The translations under genes were made by a program, and so were the position numbers. Below are positions 1 through 6,490 of a DNA stretch of 10,549 nt, in pieces. How positions within the stretch are numbered: the stretch's first letter is position 1; each line of letters starts with the position of its first letter. The notes under the pieces were generated by a model that had not been told where the DNA came from, searched no databases, and worked only from the letters and a program-made list of their open reading frames with translations. Origin of the DNA: Bacteroidia bacterium (GTDB taxonomy: Bacteria > Bacteroidota > Bacteroidia > Flavobacteriales > Flavobacteriaceae); the NCBI GenBank assembly GCA_030429325.1, contig JAUICT010000039.1:1-10549 (forward strand), in the 5' to 3' direction.

Positions 1-1
1 A

Positions 2-88
2 AAGACCCTAACGGACAAGCAAATTGATAAGATTATGGCTAAGTTATTGACCCAATATCAAAAGGAATTGGGTGCCGAACTACGCTGA
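2..88 (+). CDS. pheT: Phenylalanyl-tRNA synthetase beta subunit, C-terminal end (partial)
   Basis: Only the last 28 codons and the TGA stop lie in the window; the gene begins to the left. The frame reads KTLTDKQIDKIMAKLLTQYQ, then KELGAELR and the stop. This is the signature end of the FDX-ACB (anticodon-binding) domain of PheT: a final helix of the 'TLTDkqId..m..l...y...lGa.lR' type closing the ferredoxin-like fold. PheT forms the alpha2beta2 enzyme with PheS that charges tRNA-Phe in the cytoplasm. Family assignment rests on this short but very characteristic tail. The stop abuts directly the stop of the convergent fasciclin gene with no base between them, so no dedicated intrinsic terminator fits between the two genes. 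Confidence 0.87.
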   Translation, partial: KTLTDKQIDKIMAKLLTQYQKELGAELR

Positions 89-625
89 TTACATTTGTGA
101 AGGCAGAATAACACTATCTATTTCATGGGCAACCCCATTCTTGAGGTTTAGGTCTGCAGAGGTAATGCGAGCTTGATTCCCCATTGGGTCGGTCAATACA
201 ATATCAAAACCTTCCATATGGGCCAGTAGTTTTTTACCTTGTATCGTGGTAAAGCTTGCCTTTCCATTTCCCCTACACATAGCCCTCAAAATCCTAGAAG
301 CAGTCAAATGACCTGCAACAATGTGGTAGGTCAACAATGACTTAAGGGCACTTTTGTCCTGCGAGTTGATGAGTTCCTTTATCTTTTCGGTTGAAAACCG
401 CTCAAAAGCAGCATCGGAAGGCGCAAAAATGGTAAATGGTCCAGCTTTTTCCAAAATCTCTTCCATTTGCGTCACTTTCACAGCTTCAAAAAGTATTTTA
501 TGCTGCTCCGAATCTATCGCATTCAGGGCAATTGTTTTAGTGGTAGACCTTGGAAGTTGAGCAAAGGCAGATGCGGTACAAACCATGCAAAGAGCCAGTA
601 AAAGTTTGGTCAAAGGGGATTTCAT
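89..625 (-). CDS. Secreted fasciclin (FAS1) domain protein
   Basis: The product has 178 residues. Residues 1-22 form a Sec signal peptide (basic MKSPLTK, hydrophobic core, cleavage probable at AFA|Q; no lipobox). The rest is one FAS1 domain. The H1 motif GPFTIFAPSDAAF is at about 62-74, the central YHIVAG at 100-105, and the closing H2 motif NGVAHEIDSVILP at 163-175. Single-domain FAS1 proteins are usually extracytoplasmic and linked to adhesion or matrix interaction; the ligand here is unknown. A segment at 110-127 (ILRAMCRGNGKASF) has an unpaired mature cysteine, Cys117. The gene is transcribed toward pheT and has no co-directional neighbour, so it is probably monocistronic. I see no clear TAnnTTTG element upstream of its start. 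The family call is strong; a specific role cannot be given. Confidence 0.9.
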   Translation of the reverse strand: MKSPLTKLLLALCMVCTASAFAQLPRSTTKTIALNAIDSEQHKILFEAVKVTQMEEILEKAGPFTIFAPSDAAFERFSTEKIKELINSQDKSALKSLLTYHIVAGHLTASRILRAMCRGNGKASFTTIQGKKLLAHMEGFDIVLTDPMGNQARITSADLNLKNGVAHEIDSVILPSQM

Positions 626-780
626 TGGTTTTTGGTCAAATTTGGGACTCTTTATAGTATGGTTTGTCGATTAAATGCTGAAAACTTCGATAAGTTACAT
701 CTTTTTAAGGATATACAAGCATTTTCCCCGTCCCTACATTCAATTTAACATAACGTTAACATTAGATGGTTTTGGCAGCC

Positions 781-812
781 TTTACAATCACCCCTACAAT
801 TGCTTAACTTTG
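781..812 (+). promoter_or_regulatory. Bacteroidota-type promoter for the two-TM membrane protein
   Basis: TAACTTTG at 805-812 matches the TAnnTTTG -7 element of the Bacteroidota housekeeping sigma factor. TTTA at 781-784 lies 20 bases upstream, in place of the -33 TTTG. Transcription would start near 817, giving a leader of about 19 nt before the ATG at 836, the same geometry as other promoters in this window. Inferred from pattern only. Confidence 0.55.
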
Positions 813-835
813 AATAGGTTGCCAAGAAAAAGATT

Positions 836-1555
836 ATGGTTTTCAAGAACACAAATATTGAAGAAAGTCTCCTTAAGGTCCGTAACAGACAGGTAAAAGA
901 ACTTCAGATTTTGGAAGAAGTCCAAGAAATTTTATGGAAAGATACCCAGAAGGAAGAGAAAATTGCCCATGAACTTGCCTCAAAAAATCCAAGCGTTCAA
1001 AACCCCTTTGTTTTTGACGAATTGGAGACCGATAAAATCTATCACATTGATCATATCAAACAAATCTGTATTGATTACCGACTTCGTTTTCTGGACAGTT
1101 CATATTTCAAAGGAGCTTTTCCTTCCAGTACCATAGCTAGAATTAAATCGCTGGAAAGACTACATCAAATTGATATAAAAGGGTATAAGGTAATGGCGCC
1201 TTCCAAACTTTTTAAACTAGAGGACAAGGACGACCCCCTACTCTTTGCTCCCATTGGTAATGGGTATTATTATTTGGTGGATAAATGGGGAAACGACCTA
1301 CATCCTTTCCGAAAATTATTGGTTTGGCCCTTCAAGAATATGGTCAATTTGACTCTTTTTGTGGTCTTGATCAGTTATTTGGTAACCCTTATGGTTCCCG
1401 AAGGTCTTTTTTCCAAAAAGAATACAACTGCCGAGTTTTGGATCATCTTCTTTTTTATGTTCAAATGTATTGCCTCCGTGGTTATTTTTTACGGTTTTGC
1501 CTTGGGCAAAAACTTCAACCCCGCTATTTGGAACAGTAAGTATTTTAATGCTTAG
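836..1555 (+). CDS. Unrecognised membrane protein with N-terminal coiled coil and two C-terminal TM helices
   Basis: The product has 239 residues and belongs to no family I can name. Residues 8-50 are rich in E, K and Q with heptad-like leucines and isoleucines, so probably helical or coiled coil. Residues 60-160 form a soluble mixed region with 'DKIYHIDHIKQIC' and 'FAPIGNGYYYLVDKWGNDL'. Two hydrophobic helices follow at about 168-188 and 200-223, separated by a short loop with PEGLFSKKN, and the protein ends in a short polar tail (NPAIWNSKYFN). There is no signal peptide, so the large N-terminal part should be cytoplasmic with a hairpin inner-membrane anchor. The ATG at 836 is supported by a TAACTTTG element about 24 bases upstream. 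The TAG stop overlaps the stop codon of the convergent ABC-F gene. The organised sequence suggests a conserved lineage protein rather than a spurious frame. Confidence 0.8.
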   Translation: MVFKNTNIEESLLKVRNRQVKELQILEEVQEILWKDTQKEEKIAHELASKNPSVQNPFVFDELETDKIYHIDHIKQICIDYRLRFLDSSYFKGAFPSSTIARIKSLERLHQIDIKGYKVMAPSKLFKLEDKDDPLLFAPIGNGYYYLVDKWGNDLHPFRKLLVWPFKNMVNLTLFVVLISYLVTLMVPEGLFSKKNTTAEFWIIFFFMFKCIASVVIFYGFALGKNFNPAIWNSKYFNA

Positions 1556-3180
1556 GCTGTAACGGCGTACATTTTCTCCCGTTGTTCTTTAATGGCCTTA
1601 TCAGACATATAGTCGTCAAAAGTTAGATAACGGTCAATGGTACCCTTTGGAGTAAGCTCAATGATCCTGTTTGCAACGGTATGCACAAACTCATGGTCAT
1701 GTGTGGTAAGCAATACCGTTCCTTTAAAGTTTTTCAAGGAATTGTTGAATGCCGTGATGCTTTCCAAATCCAGGTGGTTGGTGGGTTCATCCAAAAGCAA
1801 TACGTTGGCACGAATCATCATCATACGGCTCAACATACAACGCACCTTTTCACCTCCTGAAAGTACAGTACATTTCTTAAGGGCTTCTTCACCACTGAAG
1901 AGCATTTTACCCAAAAATCCACGAATATAGACTTCTTCACGCTCTTCTTCGGTCTTGGCCCATTGGCGTAACCAATCCACCAAGTTGATGTCTTCTTTGA
2001 AATAATCGGAATTATCGGCAGGTAAATAGGACTGGGTCGTAGTAACCCCCCATTGATGCGAACCACTGCTCGCCTTAATCTTTCCTGAAATGATATCATA
2101 GAAGGCTGTAGTGGCCCTGGAATCTTTGGACAAGATGGCAACCTTGTCCCCTTTGGCCAAGTTGATGTTCACATCCTGAAACAGCAAATCCCCATCCTCT
2201 GAGGTTGCCGAAAGCTTTTCAACATTTAGGATTTGATCTCCGGCCTCACGCTCCCGGTCAAAGATGATGGCGGGATACCTTCTGCTAGATGGTTTGATGT
2301 CTTCCACCTTTAGTTTATCCAACATCTTTTTACGCGAAGTGGCCTGTTTGCTCTTGGCTACGTTGGCACTAAAACGCTGGATGAACTCCTGCAATTCCTT
2401 GGCCTTCTCCTCTGCTTTCTTGTTCTGTTGGGCACGTTGGCGAGCAGCCAACTGACTGCTTTCATACCAAAAGGTGTAGTTTCCTGAAAAAAGATTGATT
2501 TTTCCAAAGTCTATGTCTGCGATACTGGTACAAACGGCATCCAAAAAGTGCCTGTCGTGCGAAACCACTATCACGGTATTGTCATAATTCGCCAAGAAAT
2601 TCTCCAACCAGTTAATGGTCTCGTAGTCCAAATCGTTGGTAGGCTCATCCATGATCAGCACATCGGGGTTACCAAAAAGTGCCTGGGCCAAAAGTACCCG
2701 CACCTTTAATTTGGAATCCATGTCTGCCATAGCGGTGTAATGTAGCTCCTCCGATATCCCTAAATTGGACAAAAGGGCCGCCGCATCACTATCGGCATTC
2801 CAGCCGTTCATTTCTTCAAACTGCACTTGCAACTCGCCTATTTTCTCCGCATTTTCATCCGTATAATCGGCATACAACGCATCTATCTCCTTTTTGATCT
2901 TGTAGAGGGGTTTGTTTCCCATGACCACAGATTCCAAAACAGGAAACTCATCGTAGGCATTGTGGTTTTGTTCCAAAATGGACATACGCTTGCCGGGTTC
3001 CAAATGCACATGCCCGGAAGTAGCATCCAACTGTCCTGACAATATTTTTAAAAAGGTAGACTTCCCGGCACCATTGGCGCCTATAATACCATAGCAATTT
3101 CCATGGGTAAACGTAACATTTACCTCATCGAACAATACGCGTTTTCCAAATTGAACAGATAAATTGGATACTGATAACAT
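1552..3180 (-). CDS. ABC-F family ATPase, YbiT-like, with one degenerate ATP site
   Basis: A 542-residue soluble protein with two ABC domains and no membrane segment, the layout of ABC-F ribosome-associated ATPases; E. coli YbiT is the closest relative I recognise (shared 'LKVRVLLAQALF'). NBD1 has Walker A GANGAGKST (34-42), Q-loop Gln71, Walker B VLIMDEP with Glu179, and His208; its signature motif is lost (DSKLK at 155-159). A charged helical linker spans about 240-300. NBD2 has signature LSGGE (440-444), Walker B LLLDEP with Glu465, and His494, but its Walker A reads SKDSRATT (351-358) with no P-loop Gly/Lys. ABC-F proteins act on the ribosomal E site. Here one composite ATP site looks intact and the other dead. 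The ATG at 3180 is chosen because the in-frame TTG upstream (3201) falls inside the TACTTTTG promoter element. Confidence 0.93.
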   Translation of the reverse strand: MLSVSNLSVQFGKRVLFDEVNVTFTHGNCYGIIGANGAGKSTFLKILSGQLDATSGHVHLEPGKRMSILEQNHNAYDEFPVLESVVMGNKPLYKIKKEIDALYADYTDENAEKIGELQVQFEEMNGWNADSDAAALLSNLGISEELHYTAMADMDSKLKVRVLLAQALFGNPDVLIMDEPTNDLDYETINWLENFLANYDNTVIVVSHDRHFLDAVCTSIADIDFGKINLFSGNYTFWYESSQLAARQRAQQNKKAEEKAKELQEFIQRFSANVAKSKQATSRKKMLDKLKVEDIKPSSRRYPAIIFDREREAGDQILNVEKLSATSEDGDLLFQDVNINLAKGDKVAILSKDSRATTAFYDIISGKIKASSGSHQWGVTTTQSYLPADNSDYFKEDINLVDWLRQWAKTEEEREEVYIRGFLGKMLFSGEEALKKCTVLSGGEKVRCMLSRMMMIRANVLLLDEPTNHLDLESITAFNNSLKNFKGTVLLTTHDHEFVHTVANRIIELTPKGTIDRYLTFDDYMSDKAIKEQREKMYAVTA

Positions 3181-3198
3181 GCAACTATTATTTTTTTG

Positions 3199-3230
3199 CA
3201 AAAGTAGCTAAACCTCCCCTTATTTCTAAA
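3199..3230 (-). promoter_or_regulatory. Promoter of the ABC-F gene
   Basis: On the minus strand TACTTTTG (3206 to 3199) is an exact TAnnTTTG -7 element, preceded 20 bases upstream by TTTA (3230 to 3227) at the -33 position. The start of transcription would be near 3194, leaving about 14 nt of leader before the ATG at 3180. This placement argues against translation starting at the TTG at 3201. Confidence 0.65.
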
Positions 3231-3315
3231 TTTAAGAGTACTTTCTTAAACCTCACAAAAACAGGGTTTTACAACATTTAACTCGCCATTAACAGAGTGA
3301 GGCTTCGGGGATTCT

Positions 3316-3323
3316 TAATTTTG
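3316..3323 (+). promoter_or_regulatory. -7 promoter element for the thioredoxin-like lipoprotein
   Basis: TAATTTTG is an exact TAnnTTTG match. No convincing TTTG is seen 19-20 bases upstream, so the -33 element is weak. Transcription starting near 3328 would make the ATG at 3331 almost leaderless but leaves about 20 nt before the ATG at 3349, which favours the latter as the translation start. Confidence 0.55.
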
Positions 3324-3348
3324 TTCGTAAATGTTTGGTTCGCAATAT

Positions 3349-4737
3349 ATGGTTAGATTATTACTCGGCCTCACTTTATTGTCTTTTCTAGCATGCGGGA
3401 AAAAATCCTCGGATTGTGCCGCTGTTTTCTTTGGCGGTGAAATCGTAAACCCTACCAGTGACTTTGTGGTACTCTACCATAATGATACTTATGTTGACTC
3501 GGTAAAATTGGATGACAACAATCGCTTTTCCTTCAACCTTGAGGGTATAGAAGAGGGATTGTACCATTTTGACCATAGTCCAGAACTTCAATATGTATAT
3601 CTGCAAGGCGGTGATAGTCTTCTAATCCGGTTGAACACTTTGGAGTTTGATGAATCTCTGGTTTTTTCAGGTGAAGGAAGTGAAATCAATAACTTTTTGA
3701 TTGAAATGTTCCTAGCCTATGAAAATGAAGAACCTTTGGTCTACGACTATTACTCGCTGGATCCCGATGCATTCAACCAGAAAATCGACTCCTTGAAGGC
3801 CTCCAAAATTTCCCATTTAAAAGAACTGGAAACAGACCACGGACAGTTTACGGGCAAAGAATTGGCCATGGCCAAAGCATCCATTGACTATAATAGTTAT
3901 CTATACAGGGAGAAATATCCGTTTTACCATAAGAAAAAAACCGGGGAGGAGACCATACACGATCTAGGCGCGTCATTTTATGAGTATCGCAACCATATTG
4001 ACCTGAACAATAAGGACCTTACCTATTTTAGGCCTTATTTTGATTTTATGAAATGGCATTTGGGCAATATATCCTATATGAGCTGTATGGAAAATTGCCA
4101 TACGGGAAAACTTCCCATTAGTGATCGTTTGCACTTTAACAAACACAAACTTCACCTTGTGGATAGCTTGGTAAAGGAAAATGAGCTTAGAGACATTCTT
4201 TTTAGAAACATAGCTGTGGATTATCTGTTGAAGGAGCACAACCCCAGTGAAGAAAGTCAAGCCTTTATAGAAAAGTTTCGAAAACTATCTTCAAGCGATG
4301 ACCACAAAAAAGAGATAGATCAATTGTATGCGGGCATCAAAAGCCTTCAGCCCGAAAATAGCTTGCCAAACATAGAGGTTAAGGATTCGAACAACAATGT
4401 GGTTTATTTGAAAGATGTAGTCAACAAAAATAAAACTACCGTCTTCTATTTTTGGACCGCTGACCAGAAGGGACATTTTAAAAATATTACACAGCACATT
4501 GCCCAACTTGAAAAAACGCATCCTGAGTATAACTTTATTGGCATCAACTTAAAGACCAGCTATCCGCAATGGATAAGCATGGTGGAGGAATTTCATTTGG
4601 ACAAGAGCAAACAGTTCCACGGCGAGGATTTTAAGGAAATACAAATGGCCATGATCGTGGACGGACTCAATAAATGTATCATTACAAAAGACACGGTAAT
4701 TGTCAATGCCTTTGGCAATCTTTACGCTTCCTTTTAA
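3349..4737 (+). CDS. Lipoprotein with DUF4369-like N-terminal region and cysteine-less TlpA/thioredoxin-like domain
   Basis: The product has 462 residues from the ATG at 3349. This start gives a compact lipoprotein signal, MVRLLLGLTLLSFLAC, with lipid-modified Cys16. An in-frame ATG at 3331 would add six residues but sits almost on the predicted transcription start. Residues about 25-110 are beta-rich and resemble the DUF4369-type domain that often precedes thioredoxin domains in Bacteroidota. A long helical region follows (about 110-330). Residues about 335-462 have the layout of a TlpA/redoxin fold: 'SLPNIEVKDSNNNVVYLKD', then 'KTTVFYFWTADQKGHFKNI'. Where TlpA has W-C-x-x-C, this protein has FWTADQKGH with no cysteine, and the usual cis-Pro region reads GLNKCIIT. 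It is thus probably not an oxidoreductase. It should be anchored in the cell envelope. The gene stands alone, divergent from the ABC-F gene and convergent with the transaldolase. Confidence 0.82.
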   Translation: MVRLLLGLTLLSFLACGKKSSDCAAVFFGGEIVNPTSDFVVLYHNDTYVDSVKLDDNNRFSFNLEGIEEGLYHFDHSPELQYVYLQGGDSLLIRLNTLEFDESLVFSGEGSEINNFLIEMFLAYENEEPLVYDYYSLDPDAFNQKIDSLKASKISHLKELETDHGQFTGKELAMAKASIDYNSYLYREKYPFYHKKKTGEETIHDLGASFYEYRNHIDLNNKDLTYFRPYFDFMKWHLGNISYMSCMENCHTGKLPISDRLHFNKHKLHLVDSLVKENELRDILFRNIAVDYLLKEHNPSEESQAFIEKFRKLSSSDDHKKEIDQLYAGIKSLQPENSLPNIEVKDSNNNVVYLKDVVNKNKTTVFYFWTADQKGHFKNITQHIAQLEKTHPEYNFIGINLKTSYPQWISMVEEFHLDKSKQFHGEDFKEIQMAMIVDGLNKCIITKDTVIVNAFGNLYASF

Positions 4738-4738
4738 T

Positions 4739-4764
4739 AAAAAAAGCCTTGGTAACCCAAGGCT
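4739..4764 (-). terminator. Intrinsic terminator of the SDR-transaldolase unit
   Basis: An 8-bp perfect stem, AGCCTTGG/CCAAGGCT with loop TAAC (4745-4764), is followed on the minus strand by a run of T residues (complement of A 4739-4744). It lies 25 nt past the transaldolase stop. On the plus strand the same hairpin begins 8 nt after the lipoprotein stop and is followed by a pyrimidine-rich tract, so it may act in both directions, more weakly for the plus strand. Confidence 0.85.
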
Positions 4765-4788
4765 CATTCCTAACTTTCTTTTCTTTAC

Positions 4789-5445
4789 TTACGAATTTCC
4801 CTTTCGGTAATCGGCCAAGAATTTTTCAAGCCCAATATCCGTAAGTGGGTGTTTCAACAATCCTGTGATAGATGACAAAGGTCCGGTCATGACATCGGCA
4901 CCGATCTTAGCACAATCAATTACGTGCATGGTGTGGCGGATGGATGCGGCCAAAATTTGGGTTTCAAACCCATAGTTGTCATAAATCAACCTGATTTCAG
5001 AAATAAGGTTCAATCCATCGGTGGAAATATCATCCAACCGACCCAAAAAGGGAGAAACATAGGTAGCTCCAGCTTTGGCGGCCAATAAAGCCTGTCCTGG
5101 TGAGAATACCAAAGTGCAATTAGTACGGATACCTTTATCTGAAAAATATTTCAATGCCTTTACACCATCTTCGATCATAGGCACCTTTACCACAATTTGC
5201 TCATGTAGTTCCGCCAATTCCTCGCCCTCTTTCACCATGGCCTCAAATTCGGTAGCCACAACTTCAGCAGACACATCGCCATCCACGATATTGCAGATAT
5301 CCACATAATGTTTTAAAATATTGTTCTTTCCAGTGATTCCTTCTTTGGCCATCAAGGATGGATTAGTGGTAACCCCGTCAAGGACACCCAATTGTTGTGC
5401 TTCCTTAATTTGATCAAGATTAGCGGTATCAATAAAAAACTTCAT
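4789..5445 (-). CDS. tal: Transaldolase, small TalC-type
   Basis: The 218-residue protein is the typical length of the short TalC/FSA subfamily of class I aldolases. It opens with MKFFIDTANL and has the GVTTNPSL motif (24-31). The Schiff-base lysine is Lys87 in VVKVP. Two positions tell true transaldolase from fructose-6-phosphate aldolase: FSA has Gln in the 'AQVM' motif and Tyr in 'APYVNR'. Here they are Glu61 (SAEVV) and Phe133 (SPFLGR), the transaldolase pattern. The expected reaction is transfer of dihydroxyacetone between sedoheptulose-7-phosphate and glyceraldehyde-3-phosphate in the cytosolic non-oxidative pentose phosphate pathway. It lies 37 nt downstream of the SDR on the same strand, probably co-transcribed, and ends in a clear hairpin terminator. 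No obvious TAnnTTTG promoter is seen in the 37-nt gap. The subfamily call by residues is inference from known structures. Confidence 0.93.
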   Translation of the reverse strand: MKFFIDTANLDQIKEAQQLGVLDGVTTNPSLMAKEGITGKNNILKHYVDICNIVDGDVSAEVVATEFEAMVKEGEELAELHEQIVVKVPMIEDGVKALKYFSDKGIRTNCTLVFSPGQALLAAKAGATYVSPFLGRLDDISTDGLNLISEIRLIYDNYGFETQILAASIRHTMHVIDCAKIGADVMTGPLSSITGLLKHPLTDIGLEKFLADYRKGNS

Positions 5446-5482
5446 TCCTTTAGTTTATAAGTGATTAGTATGAGATATAAAA

Positions 5483-6298
5483 CTACAATTTATAATGGTT
5501 GAGCAATAGTTTTTCGTAGAGTTTATCTGGTAAAATATTCTTAAGGACCAGAGAAAACTTTTGCATAAAAGCACCTACCGGATTATGTACTTTGGGTCGT
5601 TTTTGGTTGATAATCTTGTATACCGCCTCTGCCACTTGAATGGGATCCCCCGCACTGCTAACGTCATCATTTATGGAATCTATGGTCTGAGCATATTTAT
5701 CCTCATACGGAGAACCTTGCAAAACCGGGGCATGGTACCTGCCCGCGGCTATGTTGGTGGCAAAATCCCCGGGGGCCACATTGGTAATGCTAATGCCAAA
5801 ATCCTTGGTCTCCATGCGCAAAGCTTCGGTAATCAAACCCAAAGCACCTTTGGTGGCCGAATAAAACCCGCGGAACGGCAAGCCCATATACCCTGCAATG
5901 GAGGTCACATTGATGATAGCTCCCCCACCCTGCTGGCGCATTTGTGGCAATACCGCTTTCATCACATGGACAGGTCCGTGAAAATTGGTATCAAAAACAT
6001 CCAAGATTTCTTCATGGGGAGTTTCCTCAATGGGACCGGTAATGCCTTTTCCGGCATTGTTGATCAATACATCCAAACGCCCTTCCTTGGAAACGACCGT
6101 GGAAACGGCCCTGTGGATGCTGTCCACATCCTTTACATCCAATTGGATAAGTTCAAAAGCATCAAAATCTGGATGGTTGTGTGGGTTCCGGGTGGTTCCG
6201 TAAACCCTGTAGCCTTTGGAGGTCAAGAAAGTTCCAATGGCCTTGCCTATGCCAGAGGAGCCGCCGGTGATCAAAATAACTTTTCTATCCATGGCCAT
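5483..6298 (-). CDS. Short-chain dehydrogenase/reductase (classical SDR)
   Basis: A 271-residue classical SDR with a Rossmann fold. The dinucleotide-binding TGGSSGIG is at 11-18, LDVKD with Asp54 lies near the adenine site, and NNAG is at 80-83. The catalytic Ser133, Tyr146 and Lys150 sit in NVTSIAGYMG and YSATKGAL, followed by NVAPGDFATN (173-182). Arg37 after the second strand (TTRNP) may favour NADP(H). The C-terminal tail (about 236-271, 'VGAFMQKFSLVLKNILPDKL') is hydrophobic and basic and may contact membrane or a lipid substrate; the substrate is unknown. Two starts are possible, Met1 or Met3 (MAMDRK); the first is annotated. The gene begins only 22 nt after the SRP RNA 3' end, on the same strand, and precedes transaldolase by 37 nt. 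It may rely on read-through from the ffs promoter. Confidence 0.92.
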   Translation of the reverse strand: MAMDRKVILITGGSSGIGKAIGTFLTSKGYRVYGTTRNPHNHPDFDAFELIQLDVKDVDSIHRAVSTVVSKEGRLDVLINNAGKGITGPIEETPHEEILDVFDTNFHGPVHVMKAVLPQMRQQGGGAIINVTSIAGYMGLPFRGFYSATKGALGLITEALRMETKDFGISITNVAPGDFATNIAAGRYHAPVLQGSPYEDKYAQTIDSINDDVSSAGDPIQVAEAVYKIINQKRPKVHNPVGAFMQKFSLVLKNILPDKLYEKLLLNHYKL

Positions 6299-6313
6299 CT
6301 GAGTTTAGGGAAC

Positions 6314-6326
6314 AAAAAAAGGCAAG
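6314..6326 (-). terminator. T-run ending the SRP RNA gene
   Basis: The 3' half of the SRP RNA terminal stem (CTTGCC, minus strand 6326 to 6321) is followed immediately by seven T residues (6320 to 6314). The closing helix of the RNA itself therefore supplies the hairpin of an intrinsic terminator. The SDR start codon lies 16 nt beyond the T-run, so its expression may depend on incomplete termination here. Confidence 0.6.
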
Positions 6327-6414
6327 CTACCTACATCGCACCGCTACGACCGCATACCCTTGCTGCGTTCCCGCCCTGGGGGATTCTGCAGGAGCTGGTC
6401 GTGTAGGACTTGCC
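6321..6414 (-). ncRNA. ffs: Signal recognition particle RNA, small bacterial (4.5S-like) type
   Basis: A 94-nt minus-strand transcript folds as one long interrupted hairpin. GGCAAG at the 5' end pairs with CTTGCC at the 3' end, CCTACA with TGTAGG, and CGACC with GGTCG. The apex carries the diagnostic SRP domain IV: symmetric loop CAGG opposite AGCA, a 3-bp helix GCG/CGC and a GGAA tetraloop (positions 6371 to 6368). This is the Ffh-binding region, so the RNA should work with Ffh and FtsY in co-translational targeting of membrane proteins. An exact TATATTTG promoter element ends 4 nt before the first G, and a T7 run follows the last base, so both ends are well defined. The Alu domain is absent, as in other Gram-negative small SRP RNAs. 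The call rests on the domain IV match, without a covariance-model search. Confidence 0.9.
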
Positions 6415-6418
6415 TGTG

Positions 6419-6449
6419 CAAATATACGACCTTTTAAAATTTGCCACAA
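6419..6449 (-). promoter_or_regulatory. Promoter of the SRP RNA gene
   Basis: On the minus strand TTG (6449 to 6447), a 20-base spacer and TATATTTG (6426 to 6419) form a near-ideal Bacteroidota promoter. Four bases (CACA) separate the -7 element from the first G of the RNA at 6414, fitting +1 exactly. It is the best promoter match in the window, as expected for an abundant stable RNA. Confidence 0.8.
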
Positions 6450-6471
6450 TCCTATTTCATGCTTAATTTCG
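6440..6471 (+). promoter_or_regulatory. Promoter of the glutaminyl cyclase operon
   Basis: TTTG (6440-6443), a 20-base spacer and TAATTTCG (6464-6471, one mismatch to TAnnTTTG) precede the ATG at 6491 by 19 bases. Its -33 element lies within the spacer of the oppositely oriented ffs promoter, so the two promoters overlap back to back. Confidence 0.5.
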
Positions 6472-6490
6472 AAGGGTAAGCATTTTTGCC

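Noticed and set aside
675..896. A 73-codon plus-strand frame in the spacer before the membrane protein
   Set aside because: It spans the predicted promoter, overlaps the real gene start, and its composition looks random.
3181..3201. Extension of the ABC-F protein by seven residues from a TTG start
   Set aside because: The TTG lies inside the TACTTTTG promoter element, and the ATG at 3180 begins exactly where the family's first beta strand (MLSVSNLSVQFG) starts.
5561..6406. A 281-codon open frame on the plus strand, antisense to the SDR gene and running into the SRP RNA
   Set aside because: It mirrors a gene with full SDR motifs, crosses a structured RNA gene, and its product is low-complexity in Gly/His/Asn with no recognisable domain; it is a shadow of the codon use on the other strand.
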